A stretch of DNA of 64,000 nucleotides from Adiantum capillus-veneris (GCA_014529385.2 CM043958.1:152295293-152359292), one strand, 5' to 3'; numbered from the stretch's first letter, positions 35,251 to 47,883 are shown. Notes: a model not told the origin generated them from the sequence alone. Numbers and translations are program-made.

Positions 35251-36663
35251 CTAGCTCTTCAAGAGAGAGTTTATTTTTGCCTTTATAAACTCCCTTCTCC
35301 TTAGCTTTGTTGTTGTTGGCGTTACCTTTGGGAGACTTTTGGACGTTGTCCTTCCCCTTAGGCTTGTTACGGTCCTTATTTCGGTGGGCTTAAGATTTCT
35401 CTTAGCCCCTTGGAAGTTGATTCGTGAAGCCACCATGGTATGTTGTATGACAACAGATATGGTGCGTGGCCTTTGGGAGTTAACATACTCTGCCATATCC
35501 TCAGTTAAACTCGCACAAAATTATTGTTTTAGCTCTCCAAAATCCATCTTTTTGAAGACAGTGGCTTTGAGATCGATGTAAATCCCAAAACTTGTCTACA
35601 TATTTGTGGATAGATTCGTAGGGAGAGAGCTTCAAGCTTCGCCATTCGGTGAGTACTTTGTCTTTGGCATCGGTAGCCAAAAACTGCTTCATAATGGAAG
35701 CTCTTAAATCTTTCCATGTTCATGGAGCTTCACCGTTTTCTCGTAGGCTAGATCACCATTGCCTGGCAGACTTTTGAAAATGCATAGCTACATGGCATAG
35801 CTTAGAGGACTCCGTGAAGCCCTCATCTCCAAACGCCGCATCGAATTGTTGTCCGTAGCACCAAAAGTACCATCGTAGGTAAGGAAAGAGATGTTCTTTC
35901 CTCCCTCTTTGAACTTTTTGAGCTTGGACGACCTCTTCCAGGCGGCATAGGATTTCCTATGGCCTCTTCTTTTAGGTGGTTCAAGGGCTGCACCATCACT
36001 TTCTTCAGAAGAGGAAGAGTATGAGGAGGATGGAGAAGAGGGTGACCTCTTTCTCGCCTTTTTCTTCCCTTGTTCCTCTTTGTCTGCACCATCACTTTCT
36101 TCAAAAGAGGAAGAGGATGAAGAATAGGGTGACCTCTTTCTTGCCTTTTTCTTCTCTTGTTTTCTCTCGTCCCTCTTTGAATTATGGCGTAGAGAAGTAT
36201 GCGATGGTCTGCTCTGTTTAGGGGGTGTTGGAGAGGGTTTTGCCCGCCATCTTCATGGAGCCATCTCCACCGAGGTGGTAGGAGACTCACTTCTTTCTCG
36301 TTCTTTCAGTGGGGGCTCTACCATTGAAACTTGGGTTCTCCTTTGAGAAGGAGATGCGTCATCGAGTAGTAGATCTTTGAGCCCTTCATACGGATCCTCT
36401 TCTTCTTCCCTTATCGGAGAGAGTCCTCTTTTGGGAGTCTCACTAGGCTTCCTAGGTACTCTCTCTTCTTGTTGGGGAGTTTGGAGAATACCATGGGTGC
36501 GCAATTGCTGTAGCACTTCACCTTGGAGGGATGGGTTGCCCAGGGCTTGTTGAAGCCTAGAAACAAGATAGTTTACAAACATAGGGGCATCATTAGTTGC
36601 TCTTTCATTAGCAAAATCAAAGCTACCAACATTCATTTCAATCTCTTTTCCTTTGTCATCCAT
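35251..36663 (-). pseudogene. element A Gag
   Basis: The start Met at 36663 (MDDKGKEIEMNVGSFDF) is supported by element B. The N-terminal domain (VNYLVSRLQQALGNPSLQ) leads to an Arg/Ser/Lys-rich region, with a duplicated block near 36000-36140, then capsid pieces in several frames (35501-35692, 35251-35496). Relative to B there is a short deletion near 35850, around ATDNNSMR. Confidence 0.82.
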
Positions 36664-37047
36664 ACTAGCAAATTTTAGGTGTAAACTTTTACTTGTACTT
36701 TGGCACTTCCAGCCCCTTTACCTTCAAAGACAAGCACTCAAGCATCTATACCCGTGGCTCGAATATTATTGATTGCAAGGAATAGAAGAGAGGGTTCAAT
36801 AGACCCAAGAGAGCACCGGTTCCTTCAAGATTCTAATAGCTCAATAATGGTTAAGCCATAAGCAAGCCCCGTAGGACTCCATTATTAAGACCATAGCTCG
36901 CGACGGTGTCCCCGTTAACTGCATAAAGCAAGCGTGCTTCAAGGATGAAAAATCCCTATTCTACTTACTCTTTTGCAATTAATAACACCAACCATTTGTA
37001 GCAAGCTTGAGGACCTCTCTTCTTGAGCAAGAAAAGAGAAACGAATA

Positions 37048-37059
37048 GCTCTGATACCA
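37048..37059 (-). other. tRNA-iMet primer binding site of element A
   Basis: Minus strand TGGTATCAGAGC, perfect, one base from the LTR at 37061. Confidence 0.95.
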
Positions 37060-37060
37060 A

Positions 37061-38573
37061 TGTAACATTTAATGCACTAGTAACTTGTGAGCGGAAGTTG
37101 ATAACATAGTGAGCATTTCATTAAGAACAAGTTCCTAATGAGCATAGAGAGAGTACTTAATTGAGAAAGCAACGACGTAGTAATTTACATCTAGCTAATT
37201 TGGCATTGACAATACTTGAAAAGAGAGATAAATAGAACAATTGACAACAATTGAGGACCGGATTTACATTTAGCCGGTCTCCCCTCCATAAAGGCTTTGT
37301 ATTATAACTTCTCCCATCAAAGGAGATGTACAAATACAATCTTTGTGTTCCTTGATAAAAATAGTTGGTGTAATGAAGATGGAAGCTTCATACACTACAT
37401 TATGCTTGAAAAACACACCTAGTGTCCCTAGCCTCAGTCCCAAGACCTCACACACCTTCAAAAATGGTGAGAGTTAGAAGGAAATGAGGATAGATTGAGA
37501 GGAAGAAGAGGTATCTTACGAGAAATACATATTCTCCTCACATAATCACTCTAATAGCATAGCTTAGCTTAGTAATTAGCATGGTAGAGGAGATGAGCAT
37601 GCCATTGAAGCTTGGCTCTTGGTTGGATTTGCATTCCATAGCCAAGAGTTGTTGGTGTAGGCCTTTACTTCTCAATGCTTGGAGAAGGAGATGGAGTTCT
37701 TCTTGCACACATGAGTTGTGTGTGTGTGTGTAGCATTGTGTTAGTGTAAAATGCAGCCCCTTCTTTCATCTTGGTCGACCCCTCTTGCTAAATGCTCATG
37801 CTGGCCTCCCATTGGCTCCTGTAAAGCTTTGCCAATCACAAATTAGAAGCATAGTTGATAGCCTTTTGGCAAGTGTCCCCCTTTCCCCTTTTGTGAGAGC
37901 TTTAGGTATTTAAATAATTCATCTAAACTCTCATTGGACCTTTTTGTCTTCTGGCCAATAGGAATCAGGCAATCCATTGGGTTGCTGGATGCTCATTGGA
38001 CCCTTGGAAGACTATTTAATAGTCTTCTAGGGAGCTTAATTTCTATTAGTTCATTTATCAAGCAATTTTACATTGATTAGACTAAATTTACTCCAGCCTA
38101 ATTCTCATTGGTCCACCTCTATGGTCATCCAATAGGATTTGAGGGGAGGTTGGGGGACAACTGGCCTAGGAGCTTGACATGTGTCCAATATTCCCTTTGT
38201 GTAAAAGGGGGAACCTTGGAGTGTGTGCGTGTGCGTGTATTTCTCTCTCATTCCCTACAATATGGGCTTGCCCCCTCCTTCCTAGGGATGTGGGAAGACT
38301 TTTTAGTCTTCCCATGACCATCCAATTTCCCTTTGCTTTGGCCATTGGATAAATCTTAGCCTATGGAAGTCTTTATGAAGCTGAACCTTAGGTCTTTTAA
38401 GCCCATTGAAGCACATTGCTCTTTTGCATGCTGTCCCCCTTTGGATCCCTGATAGGGACCGGTCTGGCAGCCTTACCAATATTCTAGCTTTTACTCCCCT
38501 GGTACTTCGCCATATTAAATGATGAGTTTAACATGAGAAAATCATTTGGGAGTAGATATTGGTTTTTATGACA
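37061..38573 (-). repeat. element A LTR (right copy, 5' LTR)
   Basis: TGTAACATTTAATGC to TTTTATGACA, aligned with 13778-15281. GGGAT, the right target copy, follows at 38574-38578. Confidence 0.93.
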
Positions 38574-39347
38574 GGGATGATGAGACATGCACGTCGCAGT
38601 AATTCATACTTTTCTTGCAAGCCACCTAAGCTCCCTGGGGTGATATTTCACCTGGTATATAGTATGTGAAACTACGATCACTGCATTGGTGGCCTAATTA
38701 CAATCGATGGTATCTACTCAACAACCTTCCACCTGGAAAAATTTCACGGTGATGTTCATGCTCCTCCAATCCTCTAAGTACCATTTGCTGCCCTTACAGC
38801 CAATGGTACTCTATAGCTCATGTTTGTGACAAATCTGCACAGGGAACATATGTAAGGAGGGAAGGCTCGAAAAGCAAGGACTGGTGATCTGAAAATTGAA
38901 TCCGAGCGTGAAGTTCAAAGGTGTCAAGTGTGTGGCCTCAAGTTGTTTTGATAGCATCGATGGCTTTTAAATGGCCCATTTCCATGACTCATTTTTTTAA
39001 CGTGTGAACATACCCAATGTGAATGTGACCCGCAAAGATGCAAAAAGAGCCCCTCTCTCCCTTAGAGCGGGTATCCACGCTGCAATGGCACCCCCGCTAG
39101 CTCTACCCCAGTTCCACCCCCGCACACAATGCTCCCTGAGATAGCTGAGCATTCGCACGGGATGGGACGCTTGCCACGTGTCTGGTGTTGACTGTCTGTA
39201 AATTGCTTGCAGTAGCTAGTGCCCGACACCAGAGAACCTACATGAAAAAAAAGTTTGAGTTTAAAAGTGTTCGCCAATCCACGTTGAGAACACTCAAGAG
39301 CTACTTCAAGCCCTTTGCAACAGCCCCCCATAGCACTCCCTCCCTTC

Positions 39348-39402
<55 letters not shown>

Positions 39403-39538
39403 ACCTCCCCCCACCCTCTCACTCATTCGCTCCATAGGCTATCTATGGGCTACATCGCTCAATCAGCTCTTCAACTCTCTCTCATCTACTGGCACCTTGT
39501 GTGCATCTACAATATCTCCAAATTAGTGTCATGTTCAC

Positions 39539-39593
<55 letters not shown>

Positions 39594-40330
39594 GCTTCAC
39601 AGGTTATTTGAGCTACAGAACAAGTTGTTCTTCAGATTGTGTGCCTCTTCAAGCTCTCGGAAGCCAATATCCTGTTCACCCATGGCCAACAATGCTGATA
39701 TAGCAGTTGCCCTCGCAACAATGTTGGCAAGCATCTAACATTGTTGCATTCAATTGTAGGTTCACTTTCAATGTTTGCAACAATCCACCCAACTATTGTA
39801 TTCACTTGTGATAAGATATGGATGAAGGGGACGATGAAAACATGCACATCGTAGTAATTTTGACTTTTCTTCAACCGCCGACAACCTCTTCTTGCAAGCC
39901 ACCTGAGCTCCTTGGGGTGATATTTCACTTGTATGTGGTATGTGAAAGTGCGATCATTGCACTAGTGGCCTAATTACAATCATGGTGTCTACTTGACAAC
40001 TTGCCACCTGTCAAAATTTTACGGTGATGTTCACGATCCAACGCACTAAATCCCTACTTCCCTTGCAGCAAATGATACTCTGTAACATCATGTTTGTGAC
40101 AACTCTGCAAGGGAACATACGTAAGAAGGGAAGGCTCGAAAAAAAAGGACTGGTGATCTGAAAATTGAATCTGAGCGTGAAGTTCAAAAGTTTCAAATGT
40201 GTGGCCTCAAGTTTTTTTGAGAACATCGATGGCTTTTAAATGGCCCATTTCCATGACTAATTTTTTTAACGTGTGAATAGACCCCAATGTGAGCGTGGCC
40301 CGCAAAGCTGGAAAAAGGGCCCCTCTCCTT
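38574..40330. repeat. tandem array: end of unit 2, unit 3 and partial unit 4
   Basis: 38574-38720 completes the unit cut at 13777. Unit 3 runs from about 38720 to 39995 (landmark at 38739). Unit 4 starts at about 39995 (landmark at 40013) and is cut off near 40330, after CCATTTCCATGACTAATTTTTTTAACG. Two (CT)n tracts (39349-39399 and 39541-39588) lie in unit 3. Confidence 0.8.
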
Positions 40331-42283
40331 AGTTCATATGATTGAGAGAAAAAGCACAGTTCAGAATTCAAGGCAAGTGGCAACACGGAGAATTGGATAT
40401 TAAAAAGAAACGTATTTTCATGCACACGTGGGACAAATAGGAAAGTACGGAAATCTTTGCAGGATAATATACGCTTTTCTTTTGTTTGGAGCTGAAATTT
40501 TTGATGAGATTAAGCAGGGCTAGACAAATATTTACATTTTCCCTAACTAGAGCAATTTGGGCAAACTCGAAATTTTTGGTGATGAGTTTGATTTAGTATC
40601 GAACTCGAAATTTTTATATTTTGAGAGAGAGAGAGAGAAGAGAGAAGTCAGAGAAGGCAGAAGGGGCGCAAAAAAGGAAACGTTCGGTTGGAACTTGGAT
40701 TCTCTATAATCTATAAAATGCAGTTAATGAGCCGTAGAACTGGAATGTTTGTTGGAGGAGGTAGTACGCACTCGTCCAATTAATAGTAAAAAATAAAAGT
40801 AAAACACACACCCGAGTGAGGGTTAATTACCACAAATCAATAAAGAAACACTAATTCAATCATATAGTATGGTAAATTTATGAGCAGAACTTCTGCTTGT
40901 GGACTCCTCGAGCAGCTAGGCCTAGATTTTGCATGATATTTTTGAGAGTTTTCGAGAAACATTTTATATTTTTGGGTGAGTTTCTGGGTCTGCGTAGTTA
41001 TCACCGTCTGTCAGGGGGAGATGTATGTATGCCATCTGCCAGGTAATCATTGGCCGGGCTTACAAGCAGCCTAACTCTTTATTTTTCTGCTTGTAATCTA
41101 GCGAATATTGTAGTATTATAGCTATATAATTTATAGTTGGTGGCCGCCTCAGCCGCCGCTCTCAGTTCTCTCTCTCTCTCTTCGCAGTGCTATAGCTAGT
41201 CCACCCTCTACTTCTTCCATTTGTAATTTGTACTCTGTAGCTAGCGGCCAGCGAGCTCCTCCACGATGTGACTGTCTCTGTCTCACAGTCTATTCCTCAA
41301 GCGTCTCTAGAGACTACTAGCTACTAGTAGTAATCGATTCCCAATGATAGCAAAATTATTGTTGACGTTATCTGCTCGAGATTGATCCCAGCAGGAACTG
41401 CTAAAAATTTCATTTGTGGTTCTTGCATTTTTTTATGGTCGGGCACAATATATTCGGCAGGGCAGGCAGCGACTAGCCTAGCCTCCTAGGAGAGAGAGCG
41501 CGAGAGCCGAGAGGCTGCCAGAGCCAGGTCAGCTAGGAGAGAGTAATAATGGCCAATGGGGAGCGAGGGGTGACCGGTGACGTGATGTGAAGGGTGAGGA
41601 GTCTTCCGAAGTTCCGCCACGCTACTTAAATCTCATGAGGCTATTTCTCTCTCTCAAACTTTAAGGCTCTGAGTCTTCTGAATCCTGATGTGTGAGAGAG
41701 AGATTAGTGAGAGCATCTTTAGCCGGGCTGGAGCATCGTGTAAACAGATCGTGTGTGGGCGGGCACATTTGTTGCCGTCTGTCGTCCTCCCCTGGATCCC
41801 CCTCTCGGAGCCTCTTCTCTCTCTACAGTCTAGGGTTCGTTTATTCAGAGGAGAAACAATGAGAGACAAAACTGAGAGCATATATAATAACTACAGCAGA
41901 AGCAGCTGAGTGGAAGAGTCGTGTCATGATTAGTAAAGTCGCTAGATTTTGTAACGCTGCGCTTCCTCCTCCTGCTGTACTGGGTTGCCGCTTTGACACA
42001 AAGTGCATGAGCTCAAGCTGAATATACTCGAGTGCCGCAGTCTGCTCTCTTTATAATATATAACCTCAGGTAATTCATGTAGTATAGCTGACTGTTCCTA
42101 AGGCGAGAGAACGCGAAGAGAGCAGTAGTACAGCGTCAGGCCATGGCAACGAGACTAATAACAGCATCCTGAACCATCTTGGCCTCGTACCGAAGATCGC
42201 TGCACCTCAACAGCATGATTAATTAATTGTATGTATTATCTTCTTCTGATATTTAGGTACGCCACACATCACTCCACGACCTC

Positions 42284-42315
<32 letters not shown>

Positions 42316-42500
42316 GCACACACACACACACACACACTCACACACACTCACACGACACGCACCCTCACACCCCGCCCATGTGCATATAGTGGTGGTCATC
42401 CCATATGCAGCATGGCTTCACCGAGGATGTCTGGAATACTGGGGCTTGTCAAATCTCGAAGTGGGTGGTGCTGAGAATGCTACAATGAGGTGAAAGCAGA
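40331..42500 (+). other. upstream region and leader of the ARF gene
   Basis: No retrotransposon is visible. A possible TATA box (TATATAATTTATAG) lies near 41121, followed by a CT-rich stretch and short upstream frames, for example 41688-41909 (73 codons). TGTCTC occurs twice in a row at 41273-41284. A (CT)n/(CA)n stretch lies at 42281-42345. Introns in the leader are possible but cannot be fixed without transcripts. Long leaders with upstream ORFs are known for ARF3/ETTIN-type genes. Confidence 0.5.
41273..41284 (+). promoter_or_regulatory. two adjacent TGTCTC auxin response elements
   Basis: TGTCTC is the classical ARF-binding AuxRE. Two copies abut head to tail about 1.2 kb upstream of the coding start. 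One inverted copy (GAGACA) lies near 41870. Function is not shown. Confidence 0.35.
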
Positions 42501-45500
42501 ATGGCGCAGCCACGTTTGTCTCCATTTGGATTGCCCCACAGCAGCTTGCAGGGGCTTCCAGCGTTAATGGTGCCTGGCCAGGTTCTGCCCAACACCACCT
42601 TGGAATGCTGTGCGGATGCTACAACGTTAGGTACAATATTGTTGTTAAGGGATTCCCTAGCTGCAGTGCTGCTCCTTCTCATAATCCATTGACATTATGT
42701 AGTTATTTAAATACATAGGACTTATGATGAACTCTAATGATTGGCTGCACCCATCAGACACGAAAGAGTTGATGTATTCGGAGCTATGGCATGCATGTGC
42801 CGGTCCCCTTGTCTCACTGCCTTGTAAGGGAAGCCGGGTCGTCTATTTTCCACAGGGTCACTTAGAGCAGGTATACTCTGACTCTATGATGGATGGGATC
42901 GACATAAGGGTTTGAGCTCTTATTGTGGTTTGGCCCTATGTTTTACATTGTACGTAGGTTGCAGCCTCAATGAAGCAAGGGTCTGACCAGCAGATTCCTG
43001 TAAATGATTTACCTCCCCAGATCATGTGCCGTGTTGCTGACCTTTCTCTGCATGTACTTTCTTGCATCCCTGTCCAAAGTCTAATGCTTATTATTCTGTA
43101 GATGTAGTCTTCGGCTACTACAATCTGCGCAAAGTTCATTATTCTGAGTAGAAATCTTGTTGAACATTCAGGCAGATCGGGAGACAGATGAAGTCTTTGC
43201 GCAGTTCACATTGGTTCCCTTGCCTCAGGTGCAATGAGTTGCTTCTTGGTGTACTTATTTGCTGTGGGCTTTTCTCTGGCATTAATGATGGTAGTGAAAT
43301 TTTATGTGGGGTTTCTTTCAGCAACTTGAGAAATCATTTGAACCGGATATTCCAAGCCCTCAAAAGCTCGCCACTCACATGTTCTGTAAGGCATTGACGG
43401 TCTCAGACACTAGCACACATGGCGGGTTCTCTGTGCCAAGGCGGGCTGCCGATGAATGCTTTCCTCCATTGGTACTGATTATCAGAACATGCCAAGTTCC
43501 ATTGCTCATTAGATAGCCGTTACTGTCCTTGTACTATGTGGTGTCTTTGTACCTCCCTCCTCACCTTCATCGAACATTCCACTTGCTGATGCAGGATTAT
43601 TCACAGCAGCGTCCCTCGCAGGAACTTGTTGCCAAAGATCTTCATGGGGTGGAGTGGAAGTTTCGGCATATCTATAGAGGTTGTTTGGGCTTTCCGTTGA
43701 CTATAATTTGTAGAGGCATGTTATTAAGGCCTCCGATGGTCTATATGATTGGGAATTTGGTCTACTTGCTATATGTGACTTCTCATGCTTGCTGTGGATA
43801 TCCACATGCAGGACAGCCGAGGAGGCATTTGCTCACTACAGGGTGGAGTGTGTTTGTTAGCACGAAAAGACTTGCTGCTGGAGATTCGGTGCTTTTTTTG
43901 CGGTGAGACATGAGATTAGAGCCAGTGTATAAATAAGTGCAGAGATCTGTTGTCAATATTTGTTCTTTGTTTTGATTCTCAAGTGTAATGATCCGATCTC
44001 ACAGAAGAGAGAATGGAGAACTTTGGTTCGGAATCCGGAGAGCTGCAAAGTCCCCTTGTAGCACCCCCATGTCCGTACTCCCAAGCCATAGCATGCACAT
44101 GGGAGTTCTTGCTGCTGCTGCACATGCCTTGTCAACCAAAAGTATGTTCAATGTTTATTTCAATCCACGGTAAGGAGATCTCGTGCCTGGCTTTCTTTCT
44201 ATTCATTAAAGCTTGAATCACTCCATGGTGATGGGGAATTTGATTCAGTCTCTTTATTGAATGTGTAGAACAAGTCCAGCAGAGTTTGTAATATCCCATC
44301 AGAAGTATAGGAAGGCATTTTCCCATACTCTCTCTGTGGGAATGCGCTTCAAGATGAGATTTGAATCTGATGATGGAACAGAAAGAAGGTATTGAGCTAC
44401 ATGTTTTACCAGAGGTCACCTCACATACAATATTTGAGTATGATGTTGGGGTTTGACTTATGTGCTCGTAGATGGGCCAGTGGCTACATGCTTGGATTAA
44501 GTCTTAAGCTAATTTTTGCAGGTACACTGGCACTATTACAGGCATTGGGGATGTGGACACTGATAGGTGGCGTGACTCCAAGTGGCGTTCCTTGAAGGTA
44601 ATTCAGCCATGGAAGTTGTCTGTTTATTTGTTCCTCATCCAGAATGAAGCTCACTGCTACTTCGCCAATCTCTGCAGGTTAATTGGGATGAGCATGCAAC
44701 CAATGAGCGTCATGAACGTGTTTCACCATGGGAAATTGAGCCATTCCTAGCGACAGGCGCTCTAGATTTGCCCATTGGACCTGGGCTGAAGCGCTATTGG
44801 TCAAGCTTCTCCTCCTCAACTGGTGATTTTTCTCACTCTGGAATGTCTGACCAAGCAGAAACATGTTCAGTTTTCAAAGCATATTTTCCTGTACTTATGA
44901 GTGTTTCATAGGGTTACTTGGAGGCTCTACAGACCCCTACAGCACCCTCAGATTTTCGAAGGTCTTGCAAGTTCAAGAAGCAGCACCCAGCTTAAGGGAA
45001 GAATTGTTCAATGGGGCTGTCAACGCCAAGTCTTCTCTGGCAGGACCCCTTACTAAAGATCCATTTGCAGAGCTGAAAAGATTAAGGAGTGAGTCATTAG
45101 GGAACCTGGGGGGAAAGTCAGAGTTACCTTCTACAGGTAAGCTTTCTGTTGATCCATTCAGGGGAGCTGGTGACACCTCTATGGAAAGAAAATTGTCAAT
45201 GTTTCAAGGTCAGCAAAAGCTCTCTGAAACCGCTGCAAATTTGACAAGTGTGTCACCCTTGTCGTTGCTCAAGTCACAACAACCACCAGAGGTGGCAGCA
45301 AATGCTCGCAGTCTATCTGCCCCTTTCCTAACAGCACGTTTGGAGCCTGAAAAGTCCCTGTTTTGGCCCTCCCTCATGTCTGCTACCATGTTTTCCCACA
45401 GTCAGATCAACGAATCATTGAAGCCTCTGCTTAGCCCTTCCCACCCAGATGTCACTGGGGCTTCAGGCCCCTCCATGGGTGCATTTAATCAGTACATTCA

Positions 45501-46362
45501 CAAGAGCCTGCTGCAGTTCAATTCTGTGACAACCGGTGGTGTGGCATTGCCGGGCGGCCGTGGAGCTTCCATTACACCAGATGCTACCTCAGCTAAAGAC
45601 ACTGAGAACAGTGTCAAGCTGTTTGGTTTTGCTCTCAAGGACTCAGGTACTATGGCCGCAGTTGTTGATCGTTTTACCTCCGCTGTGGGAAAAACTGAAA
45701 AATCCCCTTCGGACTTGGAGGGGCGACACAACCAGACAGTGTATTTAAAAAGAAGAATGGATCATTCAAATCATGAAGATGGAGAGGGGGAGTGTGTGCC
45801 ATCCTCGAGAAATCGGATAAAAGTAAAAATGCTTGTCTTAAATAATTCCTTTTTCTCAAGTTTTGACTGAGCCTCATCCCAAGTTTTGTACTCTACATTT
45901 GCAGGTATTGAAAAAGGGGCATCCCGTTGGTCGTTCAGTGGATCTCTCTCAGTTTAGTGGGTATCCTGAGCTCATTTGTGCTCTGGAGAAGCTTTTTCAT
46001 ATGGAGGGAGCACTGACTGACTCCAACATGGGCTGGCAAATTACATACACCGACAATGAGGGAGACATGATGCTGGTTGGAGATGATCCCTGGCAGTAAG
46101 TAATTTGACGTGGTGGATGTCAGCTGCATGTAGTTACTGCTGAACTTGATTATGAGGCATTTGTGCGTGCAGTGAATTTGTCGATATCGCTGGTAAGATA
46201 TGCATCTTGACACAGGAGGAGTTGCAGGCTGTGTCATCAGGTGCTCTTGCTACATCTGCACACAGCCGATCGTGTGAGCAGAATGTGGCGAGCATGGATC
46301 AGTATCAAGATTCATCCTCACCCACCGCACTTTCTTTGAGAAATTCGACTGCTAATTACTAG
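42501..46362 (+). CDS. auxin response factor, ARF3/ARF4-like (14 exons)
   Basis: A nuclear transcription factor that binds auxin response elements. Exons read from GT-AG sites with matching phases: 42501-42630, 42719-42870, 42958-43053, 43172-43228, 43322-43471, 43595-43679, 43812-43902, 44005-44169, 44269-44388, 44522-44597, 44678-44822, 44912-45822, 45905-46095, 46173-46362; total 2559 nt, 852 residues. The B3 DNA-binding domain (about 164-267) has [18 protein letters not shown] and [18 protein letters not shown]; the ARF domain (about 291-376) has SPAEFVI and [16 protein letters not shown]; the C-terminal PB1 (727-810) has the basic LKKGHPVGR and acidic [14 protein letters not shown] faces for dimerising with ARFs and Aux/IAAs. 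The middle region is Ser/Leu-rich, not Gln-rich, which suggests a repressor (class B) ARF. A tasiR-ARF site in exon 12 points to ARF3/ARF4. If the first exon is not used, translation starts at 42724. Confidence 0.9.
44959..44979 (+). promoter_or_regulatory. tasiR-ARF target site in ARF exon 12
   Basis: The 21 bases encode KVLQVQE (residues 439-445) and begin AAGGTCTTGCAAG. They match the ARF4-type target of TAS3 tasiR-ARF except for one base: T at 44972, where the usual target has G (KVLQGQE). I see only one such site; flowering-plant ARF3/4 usually have two. Confidence 0.75.
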
Positions 46363-47883
46363 GAAAGCGACGTGATTAATCATATTAACAAAAGGCGGTG
46401 ACAGCTACAGGGAATTGCAGAAGGTCTGCCACTTTTTGATGAGATCGAGAGAGTTCAGAGTCGAGTCTGCAGAAGGCCCAAGGGGTCTTTGCTTGCAGCT
46501 TTTTATATAACCAAAAACATAACATGTCCAATCTCAGAAGGTTTTTGTGGTTGTGGTGGGAGAGTGATCCCTGCTAGCCTTACAAGAGGCCCTAATTACC
46601 GGAATCTAATTCCGTCTCTGGGAAATGCATTTCTTTGCGTCACCTATCTTAGCTATCCTAATTAGCTTATTAGCAAGAAGGTGTGCCTACCAAACAAATG
46701 CATTTTTCCCAGAGATGATGATTGGTCATACTTAATTTGTCTGTGGCCCACCACCTGCCCAAAGGGCAAGGCCATATTAGCAATGACCCCCGTTTTGATG
46801 GATCTTATTTTGGGCCGACTGCCCTGTTGCAGAGTTTATAAATTTACCTGTTGCAGACTTTGATTCGTGAAATTTCTCTCCGAAACATATGATATTCACT
46901 TTGAAAATTTTGTGATAGCCTGTCTTTGCTTGAAGCGTCGTCCTTCCTCGGCTTAGTGCATGTGCATACATCCCTACACAGAAGAAGAGCTTGAAGGTCT
47001 CTTAAATTGTAGGTGAATCAGAAGTACCAATCCCATGATACCCTCCCCTTCAACCAGTGCTCAAAGTTGAGACCAAGAAGAGTATTCAACTTTTATGTGC
47101 TAAGTATGTCCCAATCATAATCACAAACGAAGTGAGTGGGTCCACCATCGTCTACAACAATATTGGCCTCGTCGTCCCGAGGCTCATCTTTGGTTGTATT
47201 CTTGGTGTAGGACCTAGGTGATGGATGGTCTTCGTTTTCTTGGGTTGATATATAAAGTAGCATCTCACACGCGGACGAACGAGTTATTTTCCACAATGGA
47301 TGCATTTGTTATTCTTACAGCATTCCTTTGATTGCTGGCTTTTCTTTCCACACGTAAAACATTTCGATTTGGAAGTAGAAGCTAAGAGCGAATCCGCATG
47401 GGCTACTGTTCTATCTCAGCCTGTTATCGTCAGCAAACGACGCTTGCCATTTTCAACTCTGTTGAAATCTGCAGAGTTGGAAAACATTTCTACCTCTGCC
47501 GGGCTCAACAAATGCAAAACGAGAGAAATTAACTACGGAGTGGCTGGGTTCTACCCGCGTCGTGTGGATCTGCCTGAAGTACACTCATGCTCTTGACCTA
47601 GTCGTGTGCTTCTTTTGCTCCTCTCATACAGGTTTGATGTTTGCATGAAGATTTGGTATAAGTTGTGAGCATAGTGGGTGGAAGTGCTCTTAGTAACATT
47701 GGAACTTTGGCTTCTTCTTTACCTTTGATTATCTAAGATCGATTTGGAGAAACGAGCAAGGAGAGTAGTGCCACTTGGCTTCCTTTGATTGGATGGAAAA
47801 TCGATGGTTGTACACACAAAGTGGTAAAAGCAATTGTTAAAAAAGAGCGCATGAAATGCGTCCCCGTGACTCCGTAGAGATAG

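Larger units (their letters stand above)
13778..38573 (-). mobile_element. Ty3/gypsy element A, complete but split by nested elements
   Basis: LTRs at 13778-15281 and 37061-38573 delimit the element, with an intact tRNA-iMet primer site at 37048-37059 and a purine tract (minus strand) beside 15282. The coding order on minus, from right to left, is gag, zinc knuckle, protease, RT, RNase H, then element C, then integrase and a chromodomain-like tail. That order marks Ty3/gypsy, and the tail suggests a chromovirus. Without insertions the element is about 8.7 kb. Frames are broken throughout and a small DNA element also sits in RT. It is the oldest of the three nested elements. Confidence 0.93.

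Noticed and set aside
41688-41909. Conserved upstream peptide of the ARF gene
   Set aside because: An upstream frame exists, but I cannot show conservation or that it lies in the mature leader.
45498-45731. Antisense frames across ARF exon 12
   Set aside because: Shadows of the coding exon on the other strand.
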